NCBI GenBank assembly: GCA_000695325.1
Contig: AVPN01000815.1
Location: forward strand, 5,678-36,029
DNA from: Pleurobrachia bachei
Taxonomy: Eukaryota; Ctenophora; Tentaculata; Cydippida; Pleurobrachiidae
Length of the DNA stretch: 30,352 nucleotides
Direction: 5' to 3'
A model generated the notes under the pieces. That model saw only the letters and a list, made by a program, of their open reading frames with translations. It searched no databases and was not told the DNA's origin. Of the stretch, positions 8,460-19,398 are shown one piece after another (within the stretch, counting starts at the first letter, position 1; the number at the start of each line of letters is the position of its first letter). A program made the translations under genes and the position numbers.

Positions 8460-9966
8460 GAGATTACCTGGCAGCTGGTTACAACGATGGTCTGATCCTT
8501 GTGTTCAACACCTCAAAGGGATTTACAAAACCAGTCATTTTCCGCGTTCACACTTCCTTTATAACCCATCTCGACTGGTCTAAGGACGGTGATCACCTCC
8601 TCACCAACGCGGGTGTGAGTGAGAGCAAGGTACTCAAAGTTTCCACTGGTGAAGAGGTCACCACCCCAATCGCCCCTGCAACCCATACTCGTGTCATCAG
8701 TGACCAGGTCCAGGGAATCTACCCAAAGTTCATGAAGGATGTGAACGATACTAATGCGGTGGACGTGGATATCCAATCTAAACTAGCTGTGGCGGGTGAC
8801 GATTATGGTAATGTCAAACTCTTCCACTTCCCATGTCCTGATCCAGGTTCCAAATGTCGAAGGTACATTGGCCACTCGGCCCACGTGACTGGCGTCAGGT
8901 TTAACCACACTAAGAAGATGGTGGTTAGTGTGGGGGGAGCGGATCATAGTGTGTTCCAGTGGAAGGTTTATCAGGGTATGCCCGTTCCTGGACCTCACTC
9001 CATCACCACGGATAGTTGTACAGAGGAGAGCGATACCTCGGATGCTGAGCTCGATTCGGAGGTCGAGGATGAGGTTCAGGTGAGGTATGATAGGAAAAAG
9101 GAGAGGCCTGAGAAGATGGCCAAGAGGAAGGTTGGAGGTAAGAGTGTAGCCAGACCCCCTGCCCCAGATGGGGGACTATTACTCGACTTCGTGTTTGGGT
9201 ACCGTGGCTACGATTCCCGGAACAACATCCATTTCACTGCCAACAAGGAGGTTGTATACCACGTGGCGGCACTGGGGATTCTGTACGACAGTGATAACCA
9301 TACCCAAAGGTTCTATAACAAACATACAGATGACATTCTGTGTCTGGCACTACACCCTATGAAGGATTACGCAGCAACGGGGCAGGTTGGTAAGGATCCT
9401 GCGATTCATGTTTGGGATATCCAGAAAACAGCCACAATATCGATCCTCAAGGGTCAGCACCAGAGAGGTGTTTGTGCGGTAGATTTTAGCTCGGATGGGA
9501 AACTTCTAGCCTCCGTTGGGTTGGATGATAACCATACTATTGTGGTGTGGGGCTGGAGAAAGGGAGAAAAATTGGCGGCGGTTAGGGGGAATAAGAGCAG
9601 GATTTTCTCACTGAAATGGAAGCATGGGATGAATGATGGGTTAGTCACGGTTGGGGTTAAACACATTTCATTCTGGACAATGAAAGGATCCAGCATGAGT
9701 TCAAAACGGGGTGTATTCGGTAAAAAGGGGAAACAGTGCACGATGCTGTGTTGCGCCTGTGCACCGGGCGATGTGACTGTGAGTGGTGGTGAGAATGGGA
9801 TGTTGTACATTTGGCAAGGATCCAACCTGAGGTCCACAGTTGAGGCCCACACGGGGGCATGTCACGTGATCACAGTTCTGGAGAAGGGATATGTGACGGG
9901 AGGGAAGGATGGGACGGTGTGTTTGTGGGATGAAGGCCTGGGTAATCTACTCAAGAAGTATTCTCT
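8460..9966 (+). CDS. EML5/6-like protein, 5' part of exon 5 (first copy, cut at junction)
   Basis: Starts after acceptor CTCAG and reads DYLAAGYNDGLILVFNTSKG, then the first-module close (GDDYGNVKLFHFPCPDPG, YIGHSAHVTGVRFN), an acidic linker (EESDTSDAELDSEVEDEVQ) and the second module (FVFGYRGYDSRNNIHFTANK onward). It is interrupted after LLKKYSL at the duplication junction 9966/9967, where exon sequence abuts intron 3 sequence of the next copy. As it stands it cannot make the full protein. Residues are nearly identical to 10534-12040. Confidence 0.85.
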
Positions 9967-10133
9967 GTGGGTCATGAAGTATATATTTGTGGCACCTAGC
10001 TCCAAATTAGGACAAACTATTCAATAAGTAATTGATAGCTAGGCCCAGTATATTATACCGGACCTAGCTATCGTCGGTTACTATTTGAATTGATTAATTT
10101 TAACCATGGTTACACTCCTATTCCCACCCTCAG

Positions 10134-10364
10134 GTTCCGATGACTGTACAATTCGGGTGTGGGATGCTATCAAGCACTTCACAGTTTCCATATCAACAAT
10201 GTCGGACGCGGTGCGGTCCCTTGCTTTCTCGCCTAACGGTCAGGAGTTGTGCGTTGGCCTCAAGAATGGAGATCTCGTGTTATTAGAGTTCCCCGCTATG
10301 AAGAAGATCGCTGAGCTTGTGGGGACTGGGCAAACTGTTCATGAGATAAAGTTCTCACCTAACG
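10134..10364 (+). CDS. EML5/6-like protein, exon 4 (second copy)
   Basis: Same length, phases and protein as 8019-8249, with only silent changes. Acceptor CCCTCAG, donor G|GTACGT. It joins in frame to exon 5 at 10534. The preceding intron 3 has its donor sequence intact at 9967 (GTGGGT), but that donor follows exon 5 sequence instead of exon 3. Confidence 0.85.
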
Positions 10365-10533
10365 GTACGTGCTAGTAGATATCTGTCCTTTGTGTGGCTC
10401 ACACCGGTTCTCAGCTGTGAGGGTAGATCGACCTATCCATTGCCGGGGCACGAAAAACGTCCCAGAGGCTGCCAAGGGTTTTACCCCAAACAAGAATACT
10501 AAGAGTTTCATGCTAACCCTCTTATTTCCTCAG

Positions 10534-13500
10534 GAGACTATCTGGCAGCGGGCTACAACGATGGACTAATCCTTGTGTTCAATACCTCCAAAGGTTTTAC
10601 AAAGCCAGTAATCTTCCGTGTTCACACTTCCTTTATAACCCATCTCGATTGGTCTAAGGACGGTGATCACCTCCTCACCAATGCGGGTGTGAGCGAGAGC
10701 AAGGTGCTCAAAGTATCCACTGGTGAAGAGGTCACCACCCCAATCGCCCCTGCAACCCATACTCGTGTCATTAGTGACCAGGTCCAGGGAATCTACCCAA
10801 AGTTTATGAAAGATGTGAACGATACAAATGCTGTGGATGTGGATATCCAATCTAAACTAGCTGTGGCGGGTGACGATTATGGTAATGTCAAACTCTTCCA
10901 CTTCCCATGTCCTGATCCGGGCTCCAAGTGTCGGAGGTACATTGGCCACTCGGCCCACGTGACTGGCGTCAGGTTTAACCACACTAAGAAGATGGTGGTT
11001 AGTGTGGGGGGAGCGGATCATAGTGTGTTCCAGTGGAAGGTTTATCAGGGTATGCCCGTTCCTGGACCTCACTCCATCACCACGGATAGTTGTTCTGAAG
11101 AGAGCGATACCTCGGATGCTGAGCTCGATTCGGAGGTCGAGGATGAGGTTCAGGTGAGGTATGATAGGAAAAAGGAGAGGCCTGAGAAGATGGCCAAGAG
11201 GAAGGTTGGAGGTAAGAGTGTAGCCAGACCCCCTGCCCCAGATGGGGGACTATTACTCGACTTCGTGTTTGGGTACCGTGGCTACGATTCCCGGAACAAC
11301 ATCCATTTCACTGCCAACAAGGAGGTTGTATACCACGTGGCGGCACTGGGGATTCTGTACGACAGTGATAACCATACCCAAAGGTTCTATAACAAACATA
11401 CAGATGACATTCTGTGTCTGGCACTACACCCTATGAAGGATTACGCAGCAACGGGGCAGGTTGGTAAGGATCCTGCGATTCATGTTTGGGATATCCAGAA
11501 AACAGCCACAATATCGATCCTCAAGGGTCAGCACCAGAGAGGTGTTTGTGCGGTAGATTTTAGCTCGGATGGGAAACTTCTAGCCTCCGTTGGGTTGGAT
11601 GATAACCATACTATTGTGGTGTGGGGCTGGAGAAAGGGAGAAAAATTGGCGGCGGTTAGGGGGAATAAGAGCAGGATTTTCTCACTGAAATGGAAGCATG
11701 GGATGAATGATGGGTTAGTCACGGTTGGGGTTAAACACATTTCATTCTGGACAATGAAAGGATCCAGCATGAGTTCAAAACGGGGTGTATTCGGTAAAAA
11801 GGGGAAACAGTGCACGATGCTGTGTTGCGCCTGTGCACCGGGCGATGTGACTGTGAGTGGTGGTGAGAATGGGATGTTGTACATTTGGCAAGGATCCAAC
11901 CTGAGGTCCACAGTTGAGGCCCACACGGGGGCATGTCACGTGATCACAGTTCTGGAGAAGGGATATGTGACGGGAGGGAAGGATGGGACGGTGTGTTTGT
12001 GGGATGAAGGCCTGGGTAATCTACTCAAGAAGTATTCTCTAACCTCGTTCAAGACGGATAACCCCATGTTGGATATGAAGAAAACCCAGGCGGTGAGGGG
12101 GATTGCACTGGGAGCGGGGAAGATTGTCGTTGGAACAAGGATCGGAAATATCTTTCAGATTAGCAAGCAGGGGCAGGTTAGTCTCCTGGTGGGAGGGCAT
12201 GCCGAGGGAGAGGTCTGGGGGCTGACACCTCATCCCACCGAACAGGTCTTTGCAACAGTGAGTGATGACAAAACACTTAAAATATGGGATGCCGCTGATA
12301 AGACGGTGGTGCTAAACAAAACCCTTCCCTCGCCATCCCGATCTGCTGCCTTCTCAGCGTCCGGTAAATTACTGGCGGTTGGGTTCAAGGATGGCTCAGT
12401 GCAGATCTTGAACACAGAGGATTATACAGTTACCAAGACCTTCCATCATCGGAAAGAAAACATTTCTGATTTGGCGTTCAGTGGTGATAAATACCTGGCT
12501 GTCGCCTCCCATGACAACTTTGTAGATATCTACTCGCTCCCAGAATGGAAGAGGGTTTGTGTTTGCAAGGGTGCGTCTAGCTACATAACACACGTTACAT
12601 GGGATGCCACTGGATCCTTGCTAATGACCAACAGTGGAGCCAAGGAGGTTCTGTTTTTTGAAATCCCAAAAGGCAACAGGATCCCTCTGAGGACCTCGGA
12701 TATTCCATCCCAAGAGTGGTCGGGGTGGAGTTGTGTCTTGTCACCTCAGTGTGAAGGAATATGGCCTGCTACCAGTGATGTGACTGATATTAATGCTGCT
12801 CATGTGTCTCAAGACGGGAAAATAATCGCCACCGGAGATGATTTTGGTGTGGTGAAATTGTTTGAGTTTCCATCTCAACAAAAACACGCAAAAAGTAAAA
12901 AGTACGTGGGTCACAGTGCCCACGTGACGAACATACGGTGGACCGCGGGAGACAACTTCCTGGTCTCAACAGGTGGAGGAGACACAGCTGTCATGCTGTG
13001 GTCTCACCGCGGTCTCGCGGGGTCTGGCGGAGACAGTGAGGACAGTGAGACCGAGGACGAGGAGGACGGGTATGATTCAGATGTTGAGTTTGAGTGCTCC
13101 ATTGATTACACCAACAAGACTTACACTAACCCTGTTAGGATTGTGGGGGATGGAGTCAGGCCGGATCAGAAGGGGTCTACAATTGAACCAGATATGAAGA
13201 TATCCCGGCACCAGACAAGTGGGTGTAATGTCACCCGGAGGAAATCTTGTAATGAGGTTAACTCGTTGCAGCTCAAGAGGGTGGTTGGGTATCGGGGCTA
13301 CGATGCTCGACACAATCTCCATTATCTAGAAGATGGAGAGGTCGTGTTTCATGCTGCCGGTTTGGGAGTGGTTATGAGTTTAGATGCTGGGAAAGAACAA
13401 CGGTTTTACACCGAACACACGGATGATATTCTATGCTTAGCTTCAAACAAACACCCCAAGTTTAGGAATGTTGTGGCTTCGGGTCAGCTTGGAGCGGAGG

Positions 13501-13547
13501 CTCAGGTCCTGGTTTGGGATGCTAGGATGGCTCAGTGCAGATCTTGA
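10534..13547 (+). CDS. EML5/6-like protein, exon 5 (second copy; frame breaks at the 13523/13524 junction)
   Basis: A very long open exon covering the end of module 1, all of module 2 and the start of module 3. Landmarks are FVFGYRGYDSRNNIHF (module 2), GHAEGEVWGLTPHPTEQVFA, FHHRKENISDLAFS, GASSYITHVTWDATG, CEGIWPATSDVTDINAAHVS, GDDFGVVKLFEFPS, an acidic linker (SEDSETEDEEDGYDSDVEFE) and the module 3 opening (YRGYDARHNLHYLEDGEVVF). These match human EML6 in order. At 13523/13524 the sequence jumps back to a copy of 12388 onward; the repeat is 1136 bases, not a multiple of three, so the frame ends after eight junk codons. Read across to 14660, the natural frame continues to the stop at 16186. 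Confidence 0.9.
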
Positions 13548-14659
13548 ACACAGAGGATTATACAGTTACCAAGACCTTCCATCATCGGAAAGAAAACATT
13601 TCTGATTTGGCGTTCAGTGGTGATAAATACCTGGCTGTCGCCTCCCATGACAACTTTGTAGATATCTACTCGCTCCCAGAATGGAAGAGGGTTTGTGTTT
13701 GCAAGGGTGCGTCTAGCTACATAACACACGTTACATGGGATGCCACTGGATCCTTGCTAATGACCAACAGTGGAGCCAAGGAGGTTCTGTTTTTTGAAAT
13801 CCCAAAAGGCAACAGGATCCCTCTGAGGACCTCGGATATTCCATCCCAAGAGTGGTCGGGGTGGAGTTGTGTCTTGTCACCTCAGTGTGAAGGAATATGG
13901 CCTGCTACCAGTGATGTGACTGATATTAATGCTGCTCATGTGTCTCAAGACGGGAAGATAATCGCCACCGGAGATGATTTTGGTGTGGTGAAATTGTTTG
14001 AGTTTCCATCTCAACAAAAACACGCAAAAAGTAAAAAGTACGTGGGTCACAGTGCCCACGTGACGAACATACGGTGGACCGCGGGAGACAACTTCCTGGT
14101 CTCAACAGGTGGAGGAGACACAGCTGTCATGCTGTGGTCTCACCGCGGTCTCGCGGGGTCTGGCGGAGACAGTGAGGACAGTGAGACCGAGGACGAGGAG
14201 GACGGGTATGATTCAGATGTTGAGTTTGAGTGCTCCATTGATTACACCAACAAGACTTACACTAACCCTGTTAGGATTGTGGGGGATGGAGTCAGGCCGG
14301 ATCAGAAGGGGTCTACAATTGAACCAGATATGAAGATCTCCCGGCACCAGACAAGTGGGTGTAATGTCACCCGGAGGAAATCTTGTAATGAGGTTAACTC
14401 GTTGCAGCTCAAGAGGGTGTTTGGGTATCGGGGCTACGATGCTCGACACAATCTCCATTATCTAGAAGATGGAGAGGTCGTGTTTCATGCTGCCGGTTTG
14501 GGAGTGGTTATGAGTTTAGATGCTGGGAAAGAACAACGGTTTTACACCGAACACACGGATGATATTCTATGCTTAGCTTCAAACAAACACCCCAAGTTTA
14601 GGAATGTTGTGGCTTCGGGTCAGCTTGGAGCGGAGGCTCAGGTCCTGGTTTGGGATGCT
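12388..14659 (+). repeat. Duplication C (12388-13523 and 13524-14659)
   Basis: Direct head-to-tail repeat of 1136 bases inside EML exon 5, with only a handful of single-base differences. Junction 13523/13524 shares almost no homology. No complemented block is present in this unit. The near identity fits two overlapping contig ends, or a very recent duplication. Confidence 0.93.
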
Positions 14660-16186
14660 GTTTCCATGGAAACTCTGTCCATTCTCCAGGGTTTCCATAG
14701 TGCGGGGGTGTGCTCGGTAAACTTTAGCAGCAGTGGAAAGTTGCTCGTTTCAGCGGGATTAGACCCACTTCACTCAATGGCTATCTGGCATTGGAGTGAT
14801 GGTACTCTTCTGGCTCATGTCCAGAACACTGACCTCCGGGTACTTCACACAGAGTTCAGACCAGACAGTGACGCCCATCTGGTCTCGTTGGGACAGCGTC
14901 ACGTCAGCTTCTGGTCCCTCGCAGGTACCCAGCTCCTCCCTAAAAAGGTGAAAATCCCAGAGAACATGGGAGTTAAAATGCAAACCATGCTATCGGTGGC
15001 ATTTAGCACGGGTGGAATTACCTATACTGGGTCCATATCAGGACATGTGTTTGTTTGGCAGGATACGACCTTAACTCGGGTTATCTCAGCATGTCACTCT
15101 GGACCTGTGTTCGCTCTGTACACAACCCTAAAGGATGGGTTAGTTGTGTCTGGCGGGAAGGAAAGTAACGGGAAGTGTGTTGTGAAGTTATGGGATCAAT
15201 CGATGAAACGTAGCAAGACCTTCGCGATTGAAGCAGCTGCCCCCAAATCCGTCATAAAGTCGCTGTCTCGTGCTAAAGGATGTATAGCGGTTGGTACTAG
15301 CAAGGGTGAGATCCTGACAGTTAACGAGAGATCAGGTCACGTATCAGTTGTCCTACAAAGCCATGGTAGTGGTGAGGTTTGGGGTGTCACATGCCACCCT
15401 TCAAAACAGCTCTCTGCCACTGTTTCAAGTGATAGAACTGTGAGATTATGGGATCTAGGGACAGGTGCCATGGACGCCGTGACGACCCTGAAATCTGCTG
15501 CCCTTTCCACGGATTTCCATCCGAACGGATCACATCTGGCCGTGGGATGTCTAGACGGGTCCGTCCTAGTGCTCTCTCCAAACCTCCAACAGGTCCACTT
15601 GATCCGAGACAACAGCGCTCAGGTACAAGCGGTACGGTTCAGTCCTGATGGGAGGTATCTAGCTGTGGGTTGTGGTGATTCCTCTGTCTCCCTGTACACT
15701 GTTACACCTGTAACAGCTACCTACACCCGTGTTACAGTTACACGGAGACTACCGGGGAGTGTGTTACAGTTAGATTGGTCTCATGATAGCACCCATCTTG
15801 TTGTGTCTCTGTCCACCTACCAAACAGTATACATAAAGTGCCCTGAGGGGTATCAGAGTGAGACTGAACCAGCTGGTGGGCTAACTCTACACTCTAGTAC
15901 AACTGTGCTAGGCGAGAACTTAGTTGGAATATGGCCCCGGGACTCCAAGCAATTTGATGTCAATGCAGCGACCGTTGCTCATGGTTCCAGTGTCGTTGCA
16001 ACAGGAGATGATTTTGGGACTGTAAAGTTATTCCAGTACCCGGTGAGAGAAAAATATTCGAAACACAAGAAATTCTTCGGACACTCGGCTCATGTTGTGG
16101 GGGTGAGGTTTACATACAATGACAAATATCTTGTTTCAATCGGGGGAGACGATAGCTGTGTGCTGGTGTGGGAGACATGTCCCTAA
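13524..16186 (+). CDS. EML5/6-like protein, 3' part of exon 5 with natural stop
   Basis: Reads from the end of module 2 (FHHRKENISDLAFSGDKYLA) through all of module 3 to the stop: VFGYRGYDARHNLHYLEDGE, ILQGFHSAGVCSVNFSSSGK, GQRHVSFWSLAGTQLL, KMQTMLSVAFSTGGITYTGS, GSGEVWGVTCHPSKQLSATV, GDDFGTVKLFQYPV and the final GHSAHVVGVRFTYNDKYLVS with SIGGDDSCVLVWE. The third-module order and end match human EML6. A methionine at 13535 is not a real start; it is where the frame happens to open after the junction. Exons 1-4 plus 10534-13523 plus 14660-16186 total about 1927 residues, near the human length. Confidence 0.9.
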
Positions 16187-16570
16187 CCGAATTTCAGGGA
16201 ATGCAGCTGTGGGGGTTGCTATGGTAACCAACCATGCAGGAGTGGGGTTGCTAGGGGGACTGGGGTGTTTGATACACAGATTGACAGAACAAAACTTATT
16301 ATTTAGAACAAAACTTATTATGTTTGCATGATTTATTATGTGCGCTTGTATATTATTGTAGTTTTAGTCAGAGATCAATGTCAGCTGAGAGAGATTGATG
16401 TGTTTAGTTTCTTACATTATTTTGACGTTTATTGACTTAATGCCTGCTGTTTACCATTATACTTTTACATATTTACACAACACCAACAAAACAACGTCTG
16501 TTCCAATATTTTCGAGAAAAAAGGTGCATGCTGTGATCAGAGCTGCACATGTGCAGTGTGTGTGTGTGTG
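16187..16570 (+). other. EML 3' UTR and downstream region (first copy)
   Basis: AT-rich sequence after the EML stop, copied at 18445-18829. It includes an RFX-like X-box at 16215-16228, a direct repeat of AACAAAACTTATTAT, and a TG run at 16556-16570 that marks the junction. No AATAAA was seen. Confidence 0.6.
16215..16228. promoter_or_regulatory. X-box-like site GTTGCTATGGTAAC
   Basis: Fits the RFX consensus (GTNRCC, spacer, RGYAAC) except for one base in the left half. Repeated at 18473-18486. RFX factors regulate ciliary genes, but this one lies about 30 bases after the EML stop, an odd place for a promoter element. Confidence 0.4.
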
Positions 16571-18444
16571 CTACAATTGAACCAGATATGAAGATCTCCC
16601 GGCACCAGACAAGTGGGTGTAATGTCACCCGGAGGAAATCTTGTAATGAGGTTAACTCGTTGCAGCTCAAGAGGGTGTTTGGGTATCGGGGCTACGATGC
16701 TCGACACAATCTCCATTATCTAGAAGATGGAGAGGTCGTGTTTCATGCTGCCGGTTTGGGAGTGGTTATGAGTTTAGATGCTGGGAAAGAACAACGGTTT
16801 TACACCGAACACACGGATGATATTCTATGCTTAGCTTCAAACAAACACCCCAAGTTTAGGAATGTTGTGGCTTCGGGTCAGCTTGGAGCGGAGGCTCAGG
16901 TCCTGGTTTGGGATGCTACAACCATGGAAACGCTTTCCATTCTCCAGGGTTTCCACAGTGCGGGGGTGTGCTCGGTAAACTTTAGCAGCAGTGGAAAGTT
17001 GCTCGTTTCAGCGGGATTAGACCCACTTCACTCAATGGCTATCTGGCATTGGTCGGATGGAACTCTGCTGGCCCATGTCCAGAATACTGATCTCCGGGTT
17101 CTTCACACGGAATTCAGACCAGACAGTGACGCCCACCTTGTCTCCCTGGGCCAGCGTCACGTTAGCTTCTGGTCCCTCGCAGGTACCCAACTCCTCCCTA
17201 AAAAGGTGAAAATCCCAGACAACATGGGAGCTAAAATGCAAACCATGCTATCGGTGGCATTCAGTACAGGTGGAATTACCTATACTGGGTCCATATCAGG
17301 ACACGTGTTTGTGTGGCAGGATACAACTCTAACTCGGGTTATCTCAGCTTGTCACTCTGGACCTGTATTCGCTCTGTACACCACTCTAAAGGATGGGTTG
17401 ATTGTATCAGGCGGGAAGGAAAGTAACGGGAAGTGTGTGGTGAAGTTATGGGATCAATCTATGAAACGTAGCAAGACTTTTGCGATTGAAGCAGCTTCCC
17501 CTAAATCCGTTATAAAGTCGCTGTCTCGTGCTAAAGGATGTATAGCGGTTGGTACTAGCAAGGGTGAGATCCTGACAGTTAACGAGAGATCAGGTCACGT
17601 ATCAGTTGTCCTACAAAGCCATGGTAGTGGTGAGGTTTGGGGTGTCACATGCCACCCTTCAAAACAGCTCTCTGCCACTGTTTCAAGTGATAGAACTGTG
17701 AGATTATGGGATCTAGGGACAGGTGCCATGGACGCCGTGACGACCCTGAAATCTGCTGCCCTTTCCACGGATTTCCATCCGAACGGATCACATCTGGCCG
17801 TGGGATGTCTAGACGGGTCCGTCCTAGTGCTCTCTCCAAACCTCCAACAGGTCCACTTGATCCGAGACAACAGCGCTCAGGTACAAGCGGTACGGTTCAG
17901 TCCTGATGGGAGGTATCTAGCTGTGGGTTGTGGTGATTCCTCTGTCTCCCTGTACACTGTTACACCTGTAACAGCTACCTACACCCGTGTTACAGTTACA
18001 CGGAGACTACCGGGGAGTGTGTTACAGTTAGATTGGTCTCATGATAGCACCCATCTTGTTGTGTCTCTGTCCACCTACCAAACAGTATACATAAAGTGCT
18101 CTGAGGGGTATCAGAGTGAGACTGAACCAGCTGGTGGGCTAACTCTACACTCTAGTACAACTGTGCTAGGCGAGAACTTAGTTGGAATATGGCCCCGGGA
18201 CTCCAAGCAATTTGATGTCAATGCAGCGACCGTTGCTCATGGTTCCAGTGTCGTTGCAACAGGAGATGATTTTGGGACTGTAAAGTTATTCCAGTACCCG
18301 GTGAGAGAAAAATATTCGAAACACAAGAAATTCTTCGGACACTCGGCTCATGTTGTGGGGGTGAGGTTTACATACAATGACAAATATCTTGTTTCAATCG
18401 GGGGAGACGATAGCTGTGTGCTGGTGTGGGAGACATGTCCCTAA
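16571..18444 (+). CDS. EML5/6-like protein, module 3 extra copy
   Basis: Encodes TIEPDMKISRHQTSGCNVTR through the EML stop, a second version of 14313-16186. Frame stays open upstream through the TG run as far as an ATG at 16549, giving a 631-residue open frame, but its first eight residues are microsatellite-derived. Amino-acid differences from the other copy are few (for example an Ala-Val-Ser against Ala-Thr-Thr at the start of the divergent stretch, and a Pro/Ser near the end); most changes are silent. It is either an allele placed in tandem or a truncated duplicate with no promoter of its own. Confidence 0.85.
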
Positions 18445-18829
18445 CCGAATTTCAGGGAATGCAGCTGTGGGGGTTGCTATGGTAACCAACCATGCAGGAG
18501 TGGGGTTGCTAGGGGGACTGGGGTGTTTGATACACAGATTGACAGAACAAAACTTATTATTTAGAACAAAACTTATTATGTTTGCATGATTTATTATGTG
18601 CGCTTGTATATTATTGTAGTTTTAGTCAGAGATCAATGTCAGCTGAGAGAGATTGATGTGTTTAGTTTCTTACATTATTTTGACGTTTATTGACTTAATG
18701 CCTGCTGTTTACCATTATACTTTTACATATTTACACAACACCAACAAAACAACGTCTGTTCCAATATTTTCGAGAAAAAAAGGGGGTGCATGCTGTGATC
18801 AGAGCACATGTGCAGTGTGTGTGTGTGTG
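18445..18829 (+). other. EML 3' UTR (second copy)
   Basis: Near-identical to 16187-16570 apart from small indels before the TG run. It contains the second X-box-like site (18473-18486). Confidence 0.6.
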
Positions 18830-18848
18830 GTCCGGTTGCCATGCGAGA

Positions 18849-18898
18849 CTAGAGGGGCGACAGTAAAGTTGTTGAATCGCATTGCGCGTTTGCTGTAA
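18849..18898. other. 50-base straight-complement block 3
   Basis: Same-order complement of 19816-19865, 50 of 50 by eye. It sits at the left edge of duplication E copy 1; the partner is the left edge of copy 2. Neither is coding, so which is true cannot be judged from content; by analogy with blocks 1 and 2 this outer copy is the altered one. Confidence 0.93.
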
Positions 18899-19131
18899 GC
18901 CACGAAATACTGTGACTTGCACATTGCGAGCAGTGCCTCGCAAGGGCAATGTGGTACATTATTGAGCCGCGCGCGAGTAACAACGATGTCATATTCGGAT
19001 GAAAGCTGTGACTGCTTGTTGTTTTCAAGTGACTTAACTGCAGTCATGATCTGAGTGAGGTATGAAGCCGTGAATTGAATGTCATACCAAGCACCCCTTT
19101 TTTGTGTTTCCCATGCAGTATGTAAGAAGAA

Positions 19132-19228
19132 CAACAACATGACTTGGGCACGTCGCGCCCTCTTTTTCGCGCGCGATTTTTCGCGAACCCCTCCTGCGGA
19201 GGGGCTGCTTCGCAGCCAACAACATGAC
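19132..19228. mobile_element. 73-base GC-rich hairpin insertion with 12-base target duplication
   Basis: CAACAACATGAC occurs at 19132-19143 and 19217-19228, flanking 73 bases absent from the other copy (which has a single ACAGCATGAC at the equivalent place). The insert ends in two perfect hairpins back to back: 19188-19204 (7-base stem) and 19203-19217 (6-base stem, TTC loop). Its left part is rich in CGCG. No coding capacity. A short non-autonomous element or a polymorphic insertion is likely; the family is unknown. Confidence 0.6.
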
Positions 19229-19259
19229 CCACCATGGTCTTTGTCAGCAGCCTTCACGT

Positions 19260-19292
19260 TTCACAATCACAATATGATGATCTGATTGTGAA
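19260..19292. repeat. Short inverted repeat, conserved in both E copies
   Basis: TTCACAATCA (19260-19269) pairs with TGATTGTGAA (19283-19292). The same arms occur in copy 2 near 20205-20245 with a slightly longer loop. Confidence 0.5.
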
Positions 19293-19398
19293 GGATATCA
19301 TCACCTTATGAGAATACATACATCCATAAATGACACAGAATTGAAACACCTTGATCTTAATATAATCATGTGTGTGAACAAGTAAATCCATCTTGATT

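Larger units (their letters stand above)
7851..12040 (+). repeat. Duplication B (7851-9966 and 9967-12040)
   Basis: Head-to-tail repeat carrying EML intron 3, exon 4, intron 4 and the first 1.5 kb of exon 5. The left parts (to about 9030) differ by several per cent. From there to the end I saw no difference over more than 900 bases. Such a sharp switch suggests a shared contig end or gene conversion. The first 50 bases of copy 1 are complemented. Confidence 0.9.
14313..18829 (+). repeat. Duplication D (14313-16570 and 16571-18829)
   Basis: Direct repeat of about 2.26 kb from module 3 of EML through its 3' UTR to a TG microsatellite. Identical at the start (14313-14659), several per cent different at about 14660-15257, then nearly identical to the end. 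The difference starts exactly where duplication C ends. Confidence 0.9.

Noticed and set aside
13535-13600. Methionine at 13535 as the start of a separate 883-residue gene
   Set aside because: It lies just past a duplication junction in the middle of an EML exon; the open frame is the continuing EML frame, not an independent gene.
19188-19217. Tandem hairpins as a bacterial-type terminator
   Set aside because: The surroundings are eukaryotic with spliced genes and no T-run follows; a copy-specific insertion with target duplication explains it better.
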